From Moraxella sp. K1664 (GTDB lineage: Bacteria > Pseudomonadota > Gammaproteobacteria > Pseudomonadales > Moraxellaceae): a stretch of 64,000 nucleotides of DNA. The position numbers and the translations under genes were made by a program. Numbering within the stretch: the stretch's first letter is position 1; each line of letters starts with the position of its first letter. This document shows, one piece after another, positions 27,199-36,779 of this stretch. The stretch lies in the NCBI RefSeq assembly GCF_039693965.1, contig NZ_CP155576.1:2480001-2544000 (forward strand), read 5' to 3'. The notes beneath the pieces are model-generated. The model had not been told where the DNA came from. It saw only the letters and a program-made list of their open reading frames with translations, and searched no databases.

Positions 27199-27684
27199 TT
27201 AATAAGCATGGTTTTTAATAAGCAGCACCGTCGCACTTGCCCAAATGCCCTCACTACGCCCTATCCAGCCCATTTTTTCGTTGGTGGTTGCTTTGATACT
27301 CACACAGTCCACACCCACATCAAGCACGCCTGCAATGGTCTCACGCATGGCGGTGTTGTGTGGGGCGATTTTTGGACGCTCGCAAATGACTGTCATGTCG
27401 GCATTGCCAAGCGTATAGCCGTGAGATTTGACAAGCTCATAGACGTGCTTTAATAACACTTTACTATCCGCCCCCTTAAATGCAGGGTCGGTATCGGGAA
27501 AATGCTGTCCGATGTCGCCCAACGCCAACGCCCCCAAAAGTGCGTCTGATAAAGCATGAAGTAGCACATCACCGTCCGAATGAGCCTTAATGCCGTGCGT
27601 GTGGGGAATTTTAACACCGCCAAGCGTTACAAAATCGCCTGTGGTAAAAGCGTGAACGTCTATGCCTTGACCGATTTTTATCAT
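27199..27684 (-). CDS. ispF: 2-C-methyl-D-erythritol 2,4-cyclodiphosphate synthase
   Basis: 161 residues. It cyclises CDP-ME-2-phosphate in the MEP isoprenoid pathway. Zinc ligands are in IDVHAF near the start and in [18 protein letters not shown], and [18 protein letters not shown] is the family signature. The C-terminal [17 protein letters not shown] is also typical. ispD is not adjacent. The gene is divergent from mnmA. Confidence 0.97.
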   Translation of the reverse strand: MIKIGQGIDVHAFTTGDFVTLGGVKIPHTHGIKAHSDGDVLLHALSDALLGALALGDIGQHFPDTDPAFKGADSKVLLKHVYELVKSHGYTLGNADMTVICERPKIAPHNTAMRETIAGVLDVGVDCVSIKATTNEKMGWIGRSEGIWASATVLLIKNHAY

Positions 27685-27737
27685 GATTGAGCCTTTTTGA
27701 TTTGTCTTAGTTTATCTTGGTTTAGAGCAGATAAGGC

Positions 27738-27767
27738 TTGTAAAATAATTAGCAAGCCTTATATAAT
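27738..27767 (+). promoter_or_regulatory. Sigma-70 promoter of mnmA
   Basis: -35 TTGTAA at 27738-27743, 18-bp spacer, -10 TATAAT at 27762-27767, 36 bp before the ATG. Confidence 0.65.
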
Positions 27768-27803
27768 GGCAAGTTTACCACAATTTTATAACAAGAGACA
27801 ATC

Positions 27804-28958
27804 ATGACCCCCTACCGCCTATCCGATGTCGCTCAATTTCACGGCAAAAATCCCAATCAAATCAAAGTCATCGTTGGTATGTCTGGCGGTGTGGACAGCT
27901 CGGTGTCGGCAGTCCTTCTAAAAGAAGCAGGCTTTGATGTCGAAGGCTTGTTTATGAAAAACTGGGAAGAAGATGACGGCACCGAATACTGCACCGCCAT
28001 GACCGACCTAGCCGATGCCCAAGCCGTTGCTGACAAAGTAGGCATACCGCTCCACACCGCCAACTTCTCGGCAGAATATTGGGACAATGTCTTTGAGCAT
28101 TTTTTGGAAGAATACAAAGCAGGTCGCACGCCAAACCCTGATATTTTGTGCAACAAAGAAGTCAAATTCAAAGCCTTTTTGGATTACGCCTTGACACTTG
28201 GGGCGGACTACATCGCCACAGGGCATTATACTCGCCGTAGCTTTGAGACGGACGGACAGGCAAGCCTGCTTCGTGGACTCGACACCAACAAAGACCAAAG
28301 TTATTTTTTGCACGCAGTGGGGGGCGACAAAATCGCCAAAACCTTATTCCCTGTGGGCGAGCTTGAAAAAAGCGAAGTCAGGGCAATCGCTGAAAAATAC
28401 GAACTTGCCACCGCCAAGAAAAAGGACTCAACGGGCATTTGCTTTATTGGCGAGCGTAAATTCAAAGACTTTTTGCAAACCTACCTACCCGCCAAACAAG
28501 GCGACATTTACACCGATGACGGCGTAAAAATTGGCACGCATGACGGTCTCATGTACTACACGCTTGGACAACGTGGGGGCATTGGTATTGGCGGTGTGGC
28601 AAACCGCCCCGAAGAGCCGTGGTTTGTCTTGCACAAAGATTTGGTAAATAACCGCCTAATTGTCGGACAAGGGCATGACCACCCTTGGCTACAATCCACC
28701 GAGCTGACCGCCTATAAACTAGATTGGGTAACAGGCGAACCACCCCAAATCCATGAAAACGGACTAAAATGCACCGCCAAAACCCGCTACCGCCAACCTG
28801 ACCAAACTTGCACTGTCTTTGCCACCGACACAGGCGTGCGTGTGGTCTTTGATGAGCCACAACGAGCCGTAACCGCAGGGCAATCGGTGGTGTTTTATGT
28901 TGATGACGTTTGCTTGGGCGGGGGCGTGATACAAGGGACGAATGCAAGTCAGAAATAA
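27804..28958 (+). CDS. mnmA: tRNA-specific 2-thiouridylase MnmA
   Basis: 384 residues. It thiolates wobble uridine 34 of Lys, Glu and Gln tRNAs. The ATP-binding PP-loop SGGVDSS is in [18 protein letters not shown]. The two catalytic cysteines lie in [13 protein letters not shown] and [13 protein letters not shown]. Beta-barrel motifs such as [11 protein letters not shown] follow. It has its own promoter and a strong terminator, so it is a single-gene unit. Confidence 0.97.
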   Translation: MTPYRLSDVAQFHGKNPNQIKVIVGMSGGVDSSVSAVLLKEAGFDVEGLFMKNWEEDDGTEYCTAMTDLADAQAVADKVGIPLHTANFSAEYWDNVFEHFLEEYKAGRTPNPDILCNKEVKFKAFLDYALTLGADYIATGHYTRRSFETDGQASLLRGLDTNKDQSYFLHAVGGDKIAKTLFPVGELEKSEVRAIAEKYELATAKKKDSTGICFIGERKFKDFLQTYLPAKQGDIYTDDGVKIGTHDGLMYYTLGQRGGIGIGGVANRPEEPWFVLHKDLVNNRLIVGQGHDHPWLQSTELTAYKLDWVTGEPPQIHENGLKCTAKTRYRQPDQTCTVFATDTGVRVVFDEPQRAVTAGQSVVFYVDDVCLGGGVIQGTNASQK

Positions 28959-29034
28959 AGGGTTGGGTAATTACCCCCTATTTCCACCCAACATACTCAC
29001 CATTCCACCACCTAACACCCCACCCAATACCCCA

Positions 29035-29066
29035 CAGCCGAAATGATGACGTCATTTCGGCTTTTT
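29035..29066 (+). terminator. Rho-independent terminator of mnmA
   Basis: AGCCGAAATGA-TGACG-TCATTTCGGCT followed by TTTTT. Confidence 0.9.
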
Positions 29067-29084
29067 ATGCGTCTTTATTTTTAA

Positions 29085-29130
29085 AAATAATAATTATCAT
29101 TTTATAGAATAATTGATAACGATTATTCAT
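29085..29130 (+). promoter_or_regulatory. Two Fur-box-like sites before the TonB receptor
   Basis: AAATAATAATTATCATTTT (29085-29103) and AATTGATAACGATTATTCAT (29111-29130) resemble the Fur consensus of GATAAT hexamers. They lie about 95-140 bp before the receptor start, fitting iron-repressed expression. Fur binding is inferred. Confidence 0.65.
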
Positions 29131-29224
29131 TGTGTTATCATAATTATGTTACAAAAATGATATGTTTTGTAATAATTAATATACATTTGTAAACATTTAT
29201 TGTACTCGCTTATTAGGGATTTTT

Positions 29225-31620
29225 ATGCACTACCTTACTCATCATTTATTCAGACAACCCTTTAAACCCAGTGCTTTGGCATTGGTTCTACTGCCAGCCA
29301 TGGCTTGTGCCAATGTCAATGACGACGACGTTGCACAGGATGACACAAGCACGCCGACGGTCATGTTAGGGCATGAAACCATTCTCATCTCTCGCCAACC
29401 CAAATCTACCACCACAGGCATCGCCCTATCCCAAAAAGACACACCCCAATCGGTTGCCACCGTCAGCAAACAAGAACTCCAAGAACGCAACATCAGCGAC
29501 CTAACCGAAGCGGTCAAAACCACCATAGGCGTGAATGTCGTCAAAGACCAGTCCCGTGTCCGCTTTCAGTCTCGGGGCTTTTATATGGATCAGCTCTCCG
29601 AAGACGGCATGAGCCAAAACCTAGGCGGACGCTCGGGCTACTCGGACAAAATAGACGTATCCACCATGACTGACCTTGCCATTTATGACCGCATTGAAGT
29701 GGTGCGTGGGGCGACAGGTCTCACCCAAGCCAACTCCGAACCGGGCGGTACGATTAATCTTGTGCGTAAACGCCCCACCCATGATTTTCATCATGCAGGT
29801 GAGCTGTCGGTAAACAGTTGGGGGTCGGTGCGTGGTATGCTTGACGTGTCAGGCGGTCTAAACACATCAGACAGCGTGCGCGGGCGAGCGATTGTCGTTC
29901 ATGAGGACAACCAATCTTTTAAAGACAGAGTAGAAGGCAAAAAGACACTCGGCTCGGGCAGTGTGGAATTTGACATTGGCGACAATGCCACGCCATGATA
30001 GGAGCAACTTATCAGCACACCAAAGACATGCCTGATTTTGGTGGGGTGATTTTGCCGTGCGTGCAGACCAACCGTTGGGCGAGCAAATGCGAAAATGACG
30101 GATTACAAGACTTTGACCACAAAACCTACCTTGGCATGAACTAGAACAAACATGACCTTAAAAAGAAAAACTATTTTGCCGATGTTAAATATTATCTACC
30201 AAACGGTTGGACATTAAAAAGTGCCATCAACCACACCGACCAAAAGTCCGACACCCGTATCGGCTCAATCTTTGCCGATACCGAGACATGGCCGGGCGTA
30301 TCAGCAAGCGGTTATTATAGCACTTTCACCCTAAACCCCTTTCGCTATGACAAAACCGACAAACAAACTGCTTTTAAGCTTGATTTGACGGGCGACTATA
30401 CACTGTTTGACAAGACTCATGATTTTTATGTGGGCTACACCTACAACAAAGAAGACATTCGCTCACGCTACATCAAAGTATGGAATGACGTGATTTATTG
30501 GAAAGACTCGAACCCTGGACGGGGCTGGAACCAAACTGCCGGCAAATACAACCCCTTTAACCTAACAGGCGATGAAGTCCCCGAGCCGAATTGGGATTTG
30601 TACGATGATTGGGGCGACCATGTGGATGTTTACCCTGAATATGATAATTTTGAAAAATTTCGCCGTTATAACTACAATACCTACGTCAATACCGCCAAAC
30701 ATCACGGAGCGACATTTAGCACTCGCCTAAACCCTACCGATAAATTACACTTACTGCTTGGCGTGCGATACAACCGCTTTAACATGGGTTCGGTCAAATG
30801 GATGCACGTCCTAAACGGCTATGGCGAGATGTACCGCCCAAACATCTATGGCGATGCCAAGCAAGTGGGCGAGATGCCGGGCAAAAAATGGGTGCCATTT
30901 GCAGGGATAAACTACGACCTAACACCCGACCACACCGCCTATGTCAGCTATGCCGAGATTTTTAAACCCCAAGAAGACACCGATGTCAGCTATACCGCCA
31001 TGCTACCGCCCACCATTGGTACCAACTACGAAATCGGCCTAAAAGGGACGATGCGAGACGGACGACTAAACTACGCTCTGGCTCTCTTTCACACCGAACA
31101 CAAAAACCGTGCCATTACCCGCCCCGACTACGGTCGCTGGCTCACCTATGCCGACCCTGTGGGCAAAGTCGTCAGCCGTGGCGTGGATGTAGAGCTGTCG
31201 GGCGATGTTACGGACAATCTACGCCTGTCCGCCAACTATACCTACAACAAAAGTGATTATAAAGATGTCAATGCTGGGGTATTTGAGCATTTATCACGTT
31301 ATAATTTTAATAACCACACGCCCAAGCACATCTTTCGCTTGCACAGCCAATACCAACTGCCCAACAGCAAATGGCAAATCGGTGGCGGTGTGTCCGCCCA
31401 GAGCGAGACCAGTAGCCTAAGGGACATCCAACAAGGTGGCTACGCCCTATGGCACGCCAATGTTCGCTATGACATGAGTGATAATGCCAGCGTGAGTTTA
31501 GTAGGTAATAATTTGACCGATAAAGTGTATTTTGAAAATAACCCCAACCGCACTCGGGGCAAAAACAACTTTTATGGCGAGCCGAGAAACTTTGCTTTAA
31601 AAGTGGATTGGAAGTTTTAG
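29225..31620 (+). pseudogene. TonB-dependent siderophore receptor, frameshifted and interrupted
   Basis: The first frame (29225-29998) gives a signal sequence and a full plug domain: TPQSVATVSKQELQER, RIEVVRGATGLTQ and EPGGTINLVRKRP, as in FhuE-type ferric-siderophore receptors. It stops at CGCCATGATAG. The +1-shifted frame continues the barrel at once (MIGATYQHTKDMPDFGG), so one base, probably a G in ACGGCC, has been lost near 29992. That frame then has an in-frame TAG at 30142-30144, and runs on to the C-terminal YGEPRNFALKVDWKF. Two independent lesions mean the gene is inactive in this strain. Confidence 0.93.
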
Positions 31621-31655
31621 GGGGATTTTGCCACAAAGGTAGACATGTGGATATA

Positions 31656-31675
31656 GGGACGTGCCAAGCACGTCC
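31656..31675. repeat. Short palindrome after the receptor
   Basis: GGACGTGC-CAA-GCACGTCC, an 8-bp perfect stem. It could be a weak terminator or a REP-like unit without the GTAG head. Confidence 0.45.
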
Positions 31676-31710
31676 TTTGCGTTTGACATCAAAGTGCTTA
31701 TCCTTATTTA

Positions 31711-32634
31711 TCATCCCCCCAACATCATCACCGACATCACCGCCACATACAAAAACACATACCGCCCCACCCACGCATTTTGGCGAAAGGCGGTAAAGCA
31801 GTTTAGGCGTTCACGAGTTTTGATTTTGTCATATTGCATGGCAAACAGCCCTGCCAAACCGACCGCCAAACCACACGCAGACCACACCCCAAAAAAGCGA
31901 TGCACCAATGCTATCATGATGACCAAAAACACGCCATTTAACGCCATGATAAAATAAATGTCTTTGTCGCCAAACCATTTTTCAAACAAAATGGCGGTGG
32001 ATTTTACCCCAATCTTGACATCATCGTCCTTGTCGCACATGGCGTACATCGTATCATACGCCACCGTCCAGCACATATAGGCAACAAAGACAAGCCAGCC
32101 TGTCAGCCCAACACCGCTTTGTCCCTGCTCACTACGCACCGCCACAAACGCCATCGGCACCGCCCAACCAAACGCCATTGCAAGTACCACTTGGGGCAGG
32201 TGCGTGTAGCGTTTCATAAACGGATAGATAAACGCAAGAAATACCGCCACCAGCGACCAATAAAACACCTGTATCGGCAAAAAAAAGAGTAAACACGCTG
32301 ACAGTCCCGACAAGCCCACAAAGGTCAAAACGGCAGTTTTGGCAGACAGTCGCCCGTCTGCCAAAGGGCGGTCTTTGGTGCGTTTGACTTGTCCGTCCAC
32401 CTTGCGGTCGGCAAAGTCATTGATAGCACAGCCCGATGCTCGCATAAGCACCGCCCCAAGCGTAAAAATAACGATGTGAGCCATGCTCGGCAATCGCCCC
32501 ACGCCTGCATTTGCCAAAAACAACGCCCACAAAGTCGGATACAAAAGTAGCTCCGTCCCCACAGGTTTATCAAAACGGGTCAGTTGTAGCCATGCGATGA
32601 GTTTGTCTTTAAAGGTGTAAGTGGTTGCAGTCAT
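31711..32634 (-). CDS. ubiA: 4-hydroxybenzoate octaprenyltransferase
   Basis: 307 residues with about eight membrane helices. It attaches the prenyl chain to 4-hydroxybenzoate in ubiquinone synthesis. The first Asp-rich motif is in [18 protein letters not shown] (NDxxDxxxD), and the second in [20 protein letters not shown]. The N-terminal [20 protein letters not shown] is typical of UbiA. No ubiC lies beside it. Confidence 0.96.
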   Translation of the reverse strand: MTATTYTFKDKLIAWLQLTRFDKPVGTELLLYPTLWALFLANAGVGRLPSMAHIVIFTLGAVLMRASGCAINDFADRKVDGQVKRTKDRPLADGRLSAKTAVLTFVGLSGLSACLLFFLPIQVFYWSLVAVFLAFIYPFMKRYTHLPQVVLAMAFGWAVPMAFVAVRSEQGQSGVGLTGWLVFVAYMCWTVAYDTMYAMCDKDDDVKIGVKSTAILFEKWFGDKDIYFIMALNGVFLVIMIALVHRFFGVWSACGLAVGLAGLFAMQYDKIKTRERLNCFTAFRQNAWVGRYVFLYVAVMSVMMLGG

Positions 32635-32723
32635 GATGTCAAATGGTTAATTTTTGGGGTATTTTATCATAAAGCCTTTTTTATATAACAATGAAAAATG
32701 GTTTATATTTAAAAAAAATCGTT

Positions 32724-32928
32724 AGGGCGTGTTGAACTTTGGTATTTGCAATGAAAAATGAGAAAAATCGCACGTTTTTCAAGGAAAAGTCCGAAGTTGA
32801 TATTGAAATATCAACAAGGATTTTGACGAAGAAAAACAAGATTTAGCCATTTTTCATGCAAAAATTGATTTAGAGTGTTAAGTTTTTGCCTTACTTTATA
32901 AAAATGTTATCAATGTTCAACACGCCCT
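32724..32928. mobile_element. MITE copy A, 205 bp, TA-flanked
   Basis: The ends are perfect inverted repeats AGGGCGTGTTGAAC / GTTCAACACGCCCT, with TA at both outer borders. It carries no coding capacity. Internal landmarks include ATCGCACGTTTTTCAAGGAA and CCATTTTTCATGCAAAAA. It is in the opposite orientation to copy B (35256). It takes up most of the 32635-33028 spacer before lysA; no other feature is seen there. Confidence 0.88.
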
Positions 32929-33028
32929 ATATATTCTGCCCAAACCCCAATTATTTTTAAAATAAAAAATGACAAACCAAAATTTTTTGTTAAAATAAAC
33001 CCCCAAATACTTTTTTAACGGAAAAACC

Positions 33029-34345
33029 ATGGCAGACAGCACCGAACACTCAATCCTAACCATAGACCCACGCACGCACGTGGCGGATTTGCCTTTTATC
33101 GACTACCAAGACGACACACTATTTATTGACAACGTCAGCACCAAAACCCTAGCCCAGACCTATGGCACACCGCTTTATGTGTACAGCAAAAACGCCCTAC
33201 TTGCCAATTACCGTGCCTATGTGGAGAGTTTCGCCCCCTTGTCAGACGTGCAGATTTGCTATGCGGTCAAATCCAACTCAAACCTTGCCGTCCTTGCCAC
33301 GCTTGCCCATGCAGGGGCAGGCTTTGACATCGTGTCAGCAGGCGAGCTTGCCCGTGTATTAAAAGCAGGCGGACAGGCGGACAAAGTCGTCTATTCGGGC
33401 GTGGGCAAAACCAAAAGCGACATCGCCACCGCCCTAAATGCAGGGGTTGGGTGCTTTAATGTCGAAGCGGTGAGTGAGATTGAACTCATCAGCCAAGTGG
33501 CAAGCGAGCTTGGCAAAACCGCCCCCATTGCCCTGCGTATCAACCCCGATGTAGATGCCAAAACGCACCCTTACATCTCCACAGGCTTAAAGGACAACAA
33601 ATTTGGTATCAGCCATGATAACGCCCTAGATGCTTATTGTTTTGCCAAATCCTTGCCAAACCTTGACATCATCGGCATAGACTGCCACATCGGTTCACAG
33701 CTCACCGACACCCAGCCTTTTGTGGACGCTTTGGATAAAGTCATTGAGCTCATTGACGAGCTACACGCACAGGGCATTAGCTTACGCCATGTGGATTTGG
33801 GCGGGGGCTTGGGCGTGCGTTATACCGATGAGACCCCTGCCAGCGTGAGCGAATACGCCAACGCCCTACTGCCCAAACTGCTTGATTTACAAGAAAAATA
33901 TGGTCTAGGGCTACACTTAGAACCAGGGCGAAACATCTCCGCCAATGCAGGGGTGCTACTCACAAATGTGGACGTACTAAAACCCACCGAACACAAAAAC
34001 TTTGCCATCGTGGATGCGTCCATGTGCGAACTCATGCGACCTGCCCTTTATGGCTCGGTCATGGCGGTTATTCCTGCCGATTTGACCGCCACGACCACCC
34101 CCCAAGTGTGGGACATTGTCGGCTCGGTATGTGAGTCGTCCGACTTTTTGGCAAAAAATCGCACGCTTGCCCTAAACGTGGGCGACACCCTTGCTATCAC
34201 AGGAGCAGGAGCTTATGGCTTTGTCATGGCAAGCAACTACAACACCCGCCCCAGACCTGCCGAGATTATGTGTGATGACGGCTCTCATCGAGTCGTGCGT
34301 GAGCGTGAGAGTTTGGACGATTTGTGGCGTGGCGAGAGCGTTTGA
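33029..34345 (+). CDS. lysA: Diaminopimelate decarboxylase
   Basis: 438 residues. A PLP enzyme that makes L-lysine from meso-diaminopimelate. The PLP lysine is in QICYAVKSNSNLAVL, followed by GFDIVSAGEL, HIGSQLTD, VDLGGGLGV and the substrate-binding LEPGRNISANAG. The catalytic cysteine segment is GSVCESSDF. The start ATG follows AACGGAAAAACC, containing a GGA ribosome-binding site. The MITE just upstream ends 100 bp before the start. Confidence 0.96.
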   Translation: MADSTEHSILTIDPRTHVADLPFIDYQDDTLFIDNVSTKTLAQTYGTPLYVYSKNALLANYRAYVESFAPLSDVQICYAVKSNSNLAVLATLAHAGAGFDIVSAGELARVLKAGGQADKVVYSGVGKTKSDIATALNAGVGCFNVEAVSEIELISQVASELGKTAPIALRINPDVDAKTHPYISTGLKDNKFGISHDNALDAYCFAKSLPNLDIIGIDCHIGSQLTDTQPFVDALDKVIELIDELHAQGISLRHVDLGGGLGVRYTDETPASVSEYANALLPKLLDLQEKYGLGLHLEPGRNISANAGVLLTNVDVLKPTEHKNFAIVDASMCELMRPALYGSVMAVIPADLTATTTPQVWDIVGSVCESSDFLAKNRTLALNVGDTLAITGAGAYGFVMASNYNTRPRPAEIMCDDGSHRVVRERESLDDLWRGESV

Positions 34346-34417
34346 TTCAAACCGACCAGTTGGTATGTTTTATGGTAACACAACCATTTAAATCGCCATG
34401 ATTTTAAATAAAATAGG

Positions 34418-34446
34418 AGTGCAGGGATTGACTCTGCACGCCTTAT
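34418..34446. repeat. REP-like palindrome
   Basis: GTGCAG-GGATTGACT-CTGCAC followed by GCCTTATAAAA. The tail CACGCCTTATAAAA also follows the palindrome at 10894, so the two share ancestry. Confidence 0.5.
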
Positions 34447-34538
34447 AAAAAACAATTCCGTCAAACTTACAAATCCGACCTTTAACCCAACCTTGACTCA
34501 TTTTAACCCCACTTTAACCCACCAACAAAATTAACGCC

Positions 34539-35243
34539 ATGTCCCAAATCCAAACCCTAGTCGATATGCTAAAAGCCTATCAAGCCCTACCCCATCACAC
34601 CAATCCTGCCCTAAAACAGGCACTTAGCGATGTACAAGCATGGCAAAAGGCTCGTATCAAACGCACCAATCACGCTCTATTTGCCGATGACAAAACCGCC
34701 CCACTTGCCAATTATCTCATTGAGCGGATTTATGGCGATGATGATTTTGACGTGCTTGCCGACCAGCTGTTAACCGCAGGGACGAACGCCCTAAATGGCT
34801 CGGGCAAACTAGAAAAGCTCATCCCCACCAACGCCCTAGGGGCAGGCGTGCTTGGCGTGCAGTCGGCAGTTCATGCCATCAGTCTTGATTTAACATTGGC
34901 AACGTCCCTACTGGCTGACTTTGGCGAGCGTTACACCAATGGGGGTATTGATGACACGCTCATGCATGACGTGTATCGGCACGTCAATGCCAAAGACGAA
35001 CGTATCGCCCAAATCCACACCATCAAAGACGTGTGCGAGCAGTCTTATAAATATTTTAATTCCTTTATCCTGCAAAACGCCTTTAAACTTGCCAAAGGCA
35101 TGGCATACGACAACGGCTATCAGCCCCTGTATGACTTCATCGGGGACGGACTGGTCGCCATGAAACCCCTAAAACGCATTGATGATTTTACCGTGCCGTT
35201 TGTGGCAAATGAGCTTGTCGTGATTCATGAAATTCATGAATGA
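34539..35243 (+). CDS. Hypothetical protein, possibly FFLEE-motif family
   Basis: 234 residues, predicted soluble and mainly helical. The segment LANYLIERIYGDDDFD at about 57-72 resembles in position and shape the FFLEDLYG motif of the FFLEE-motif family found in Acinetobacter and relatives, but the match is loose. No catalytic motif is seen. It lies between lysA and ubiE on the same strand, with a MITE between it and ubiE. Function unknown. Confidence 0.72.
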   Translation: MSQIQTLVDMLKAYQALPHHTNPALKQALSDVQAWQKARIKRTNHALFADDKTAPLANYLIERIYGDDDFDVLADQLLTAGTNALNGSGKLEKLIPTNALGAGVLGVQSAVHAISLDLTLATSLLADFGERYTNGGIDDTLMHDVYRHVNAKDERIAQIHTIKDVCEQSYKYFNSFILQNAFKLAKGMAYDNGYQPLYDFIGDGLVAMKPLKRIDDFTVPFVANELVVIHEIHE

Positions 35244-35255
35244 ATTTTTGGTACT

Positions 35256-35460
35256 AGGGCGTGTTGAACATTGATAACATTTTTATAAAATAAGATGAAA
35301 ATTTAACGTTTCAATCAATTTTTGCATGAAAATGGCTAAATCTTGTTTTTCATCGTCAAAAACCTGTCTGATAGAATGACTATCAGCCTCAAGTTTTTTC
35401 CTTGAAAAACGTGCGATTTTTCTCATTTTTCATTGCAAATACCAAAGTTCAACACGCCCT
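35256..35460. mobile_element. MITE copy B, 205 bp, TA-flanked
   Basis: Same length and same 14-bp ends as copy A, inverted relative to it, with TA on both sides. The rest of the 35244-35681 spacer holds only a weak REP-like pair (GGGTAAATGTAATTTTCCCCTAC near 35536) and the ubiE leader. Confidence 0.88.
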
Positions 35461-35681
35461 ACTCAATTAAGATATATTTTAAAATTTGGACGTGTAAGGG
35501 CGAACACAACACCCAAAAATCAATACTTTATCACAGGGTAAATGTAATTTTCCCCTACAAGTCCACCCAAAGACATGGTAAATTAACAATACCGAATTCT
35601 TTTAATTTTCCCAAAACACGCCCATTCTTGCCCAAATTAGCGTATAATAAGGGCGTGTTTTTAAAATTTGGAAAAATAGCC

Positions 35682-36575
35682 ATGACCGACAACGACTTTA
35701 CCAATCCCAACATCCTACCCACAGGTAAGCCCCAAGGACAATCCGCCATGCAAACCCCTGCCAATGGCGAGCAAGTCCAAGCCAACAGCCAAACTGATGA
35801 CAATTTGGACAACCGCTATTCTGAAAACATTGGCGAGACCACCCATTTTGGCTACCAAACCGTCAATGCTCGTGAAAAAGAAGCCAAAGTCGGACAAGTG
35901 TTTACATCGGTTGCCACCAAATACGACATCATGAACGACTTGATGAGCTTTGGCATTCACAGGCTTTGGAAGCGTTTTGCCATTAAGATGAGTGGCGTGC
36001 GTGCAGGGCAGCACGTCCTTGACATCGCAGGCGGTACGGGCGACTTGGCAAAAGTGTTCAGTAAAGAAGTCGGTCGCTCGGGACGTGTGGTCTTATCCGA
36101 CATCAACGAAGCCATGCTGGAAGTGGGTCGCACACGCCTTATCAATGCAGGGTGCAACAACGTGGATTTTGTGCTTGCCAATGCCGAAACCTTAGAACCC
36201 TTCGCTGATAACTCGTTTGACCTAGTTACCATTAGCTTTGGACTGCGTAACGTTACCGACAAACAAAAAGCCCTAGAAGCCATGTGGCGTGTGCTAAAAC
36301 CAGGTGGGCGACTGCTCGTGCTAGAATTTAGCAAACCTGTGTTTGAGCCACTATCAAAGGCGTATGATTTGTACTCTTTTACCGCCCTACCACTCATGGG
36401 TAAAGTGGTCGCAGGCGACAGCGAAAGCTATCAATATCTGGCGGAGAGTATCCGTATGCACCCAGACCAAGCCACCCTAAAAGCCATGATGGAGCAAGCA
36501 GGGTTTGTTAATTGTGATTATCACAACCTAACGGGCGGTATCGTGGCGGTACATCGTGGCTTTAAGGCTCGTTGA
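35682..36575 (+). CDS. ubiE: Ubiquinone/menaquinone biosynthesis C-methyltransferase UbiE
   Basis: 297 residues from the ATG at 35682. It methylates the ring carbon of demethylubiquinol using S-adenosylmethionine. Motif I is [15 protein letters not shown], and [20 protein letters not shown] plus [12 protein letters not shown] are family signatures. The open frame reaches back to 35433, through the MITE end, so that part is not coding. About 55 Asn/Gln/Thr-rich residues precede the conserved TTHFGYQTV start, longer than in E. coli. ubiB follows after 204 bp. Confidence 0.95.
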   Translation: MTDNDFTNPNILPTGKPQGQSAMQTPANGEQVQANSQTDDNLDNRYSENIGETTHFGYQTVNAREKEAKVGQVFTSVATKYDIMNDLMSFGIHRLWKRFAIKMSGVRAGQHVLDIAGGTGDLAKVFSKEVGRSGRVVLSDINEAMLEVGRTRLINAGCNNVDFVLANAETLEPFADNSFDLVTISFGLRNVTDKQKALEAMWRVLKPGGRLLVLEFSKPVFEPLSKAYDLYSFTALPLMGKVVAGDSESYQYLAESIRMHPDQATLKAMMEQAGFVNCDYHNLTGGIVAVHRGFKAR

Positions 36576-36607
36576 TTGTTTATATTCATTTAACTTCAAA
36601 TATACTC

Positions 36608-36680
36608 GGGGCATGGAAAGCACGCCCCTACAAAAGCATTTTTAAAATTATGGGTAAATTGATTTACCCCTACAATCCAT
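36608..36680. repeat. Pair of REP-like palindromes between ubiE and ubiB
   Basis: GGGGCATGGAAAGCACGCCCCTAC (about 36609-36632) and GGGTAAATTGATTTACCCCTAC (about 36649-36670). Both end in CTAC, the complement of the GTAG head. Confidence 0.6.
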
Positions 36681-36779
36681 TTAAAATAAAGATTTTAAAT
36701 ACCTGCCAAAAGGTAAATTTTACCCATTTATCTTTTGTCTTTTTAAAACTCCTTTTATCAAACCCCATTTTACCTAACC

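Noticed and set aside
35433-35681. Longer N-terminus for UbiE
   Set aside because: It runs through the end of MITE copy B and a REP-like pair; the ATG at 35682 gives a plausible protein.
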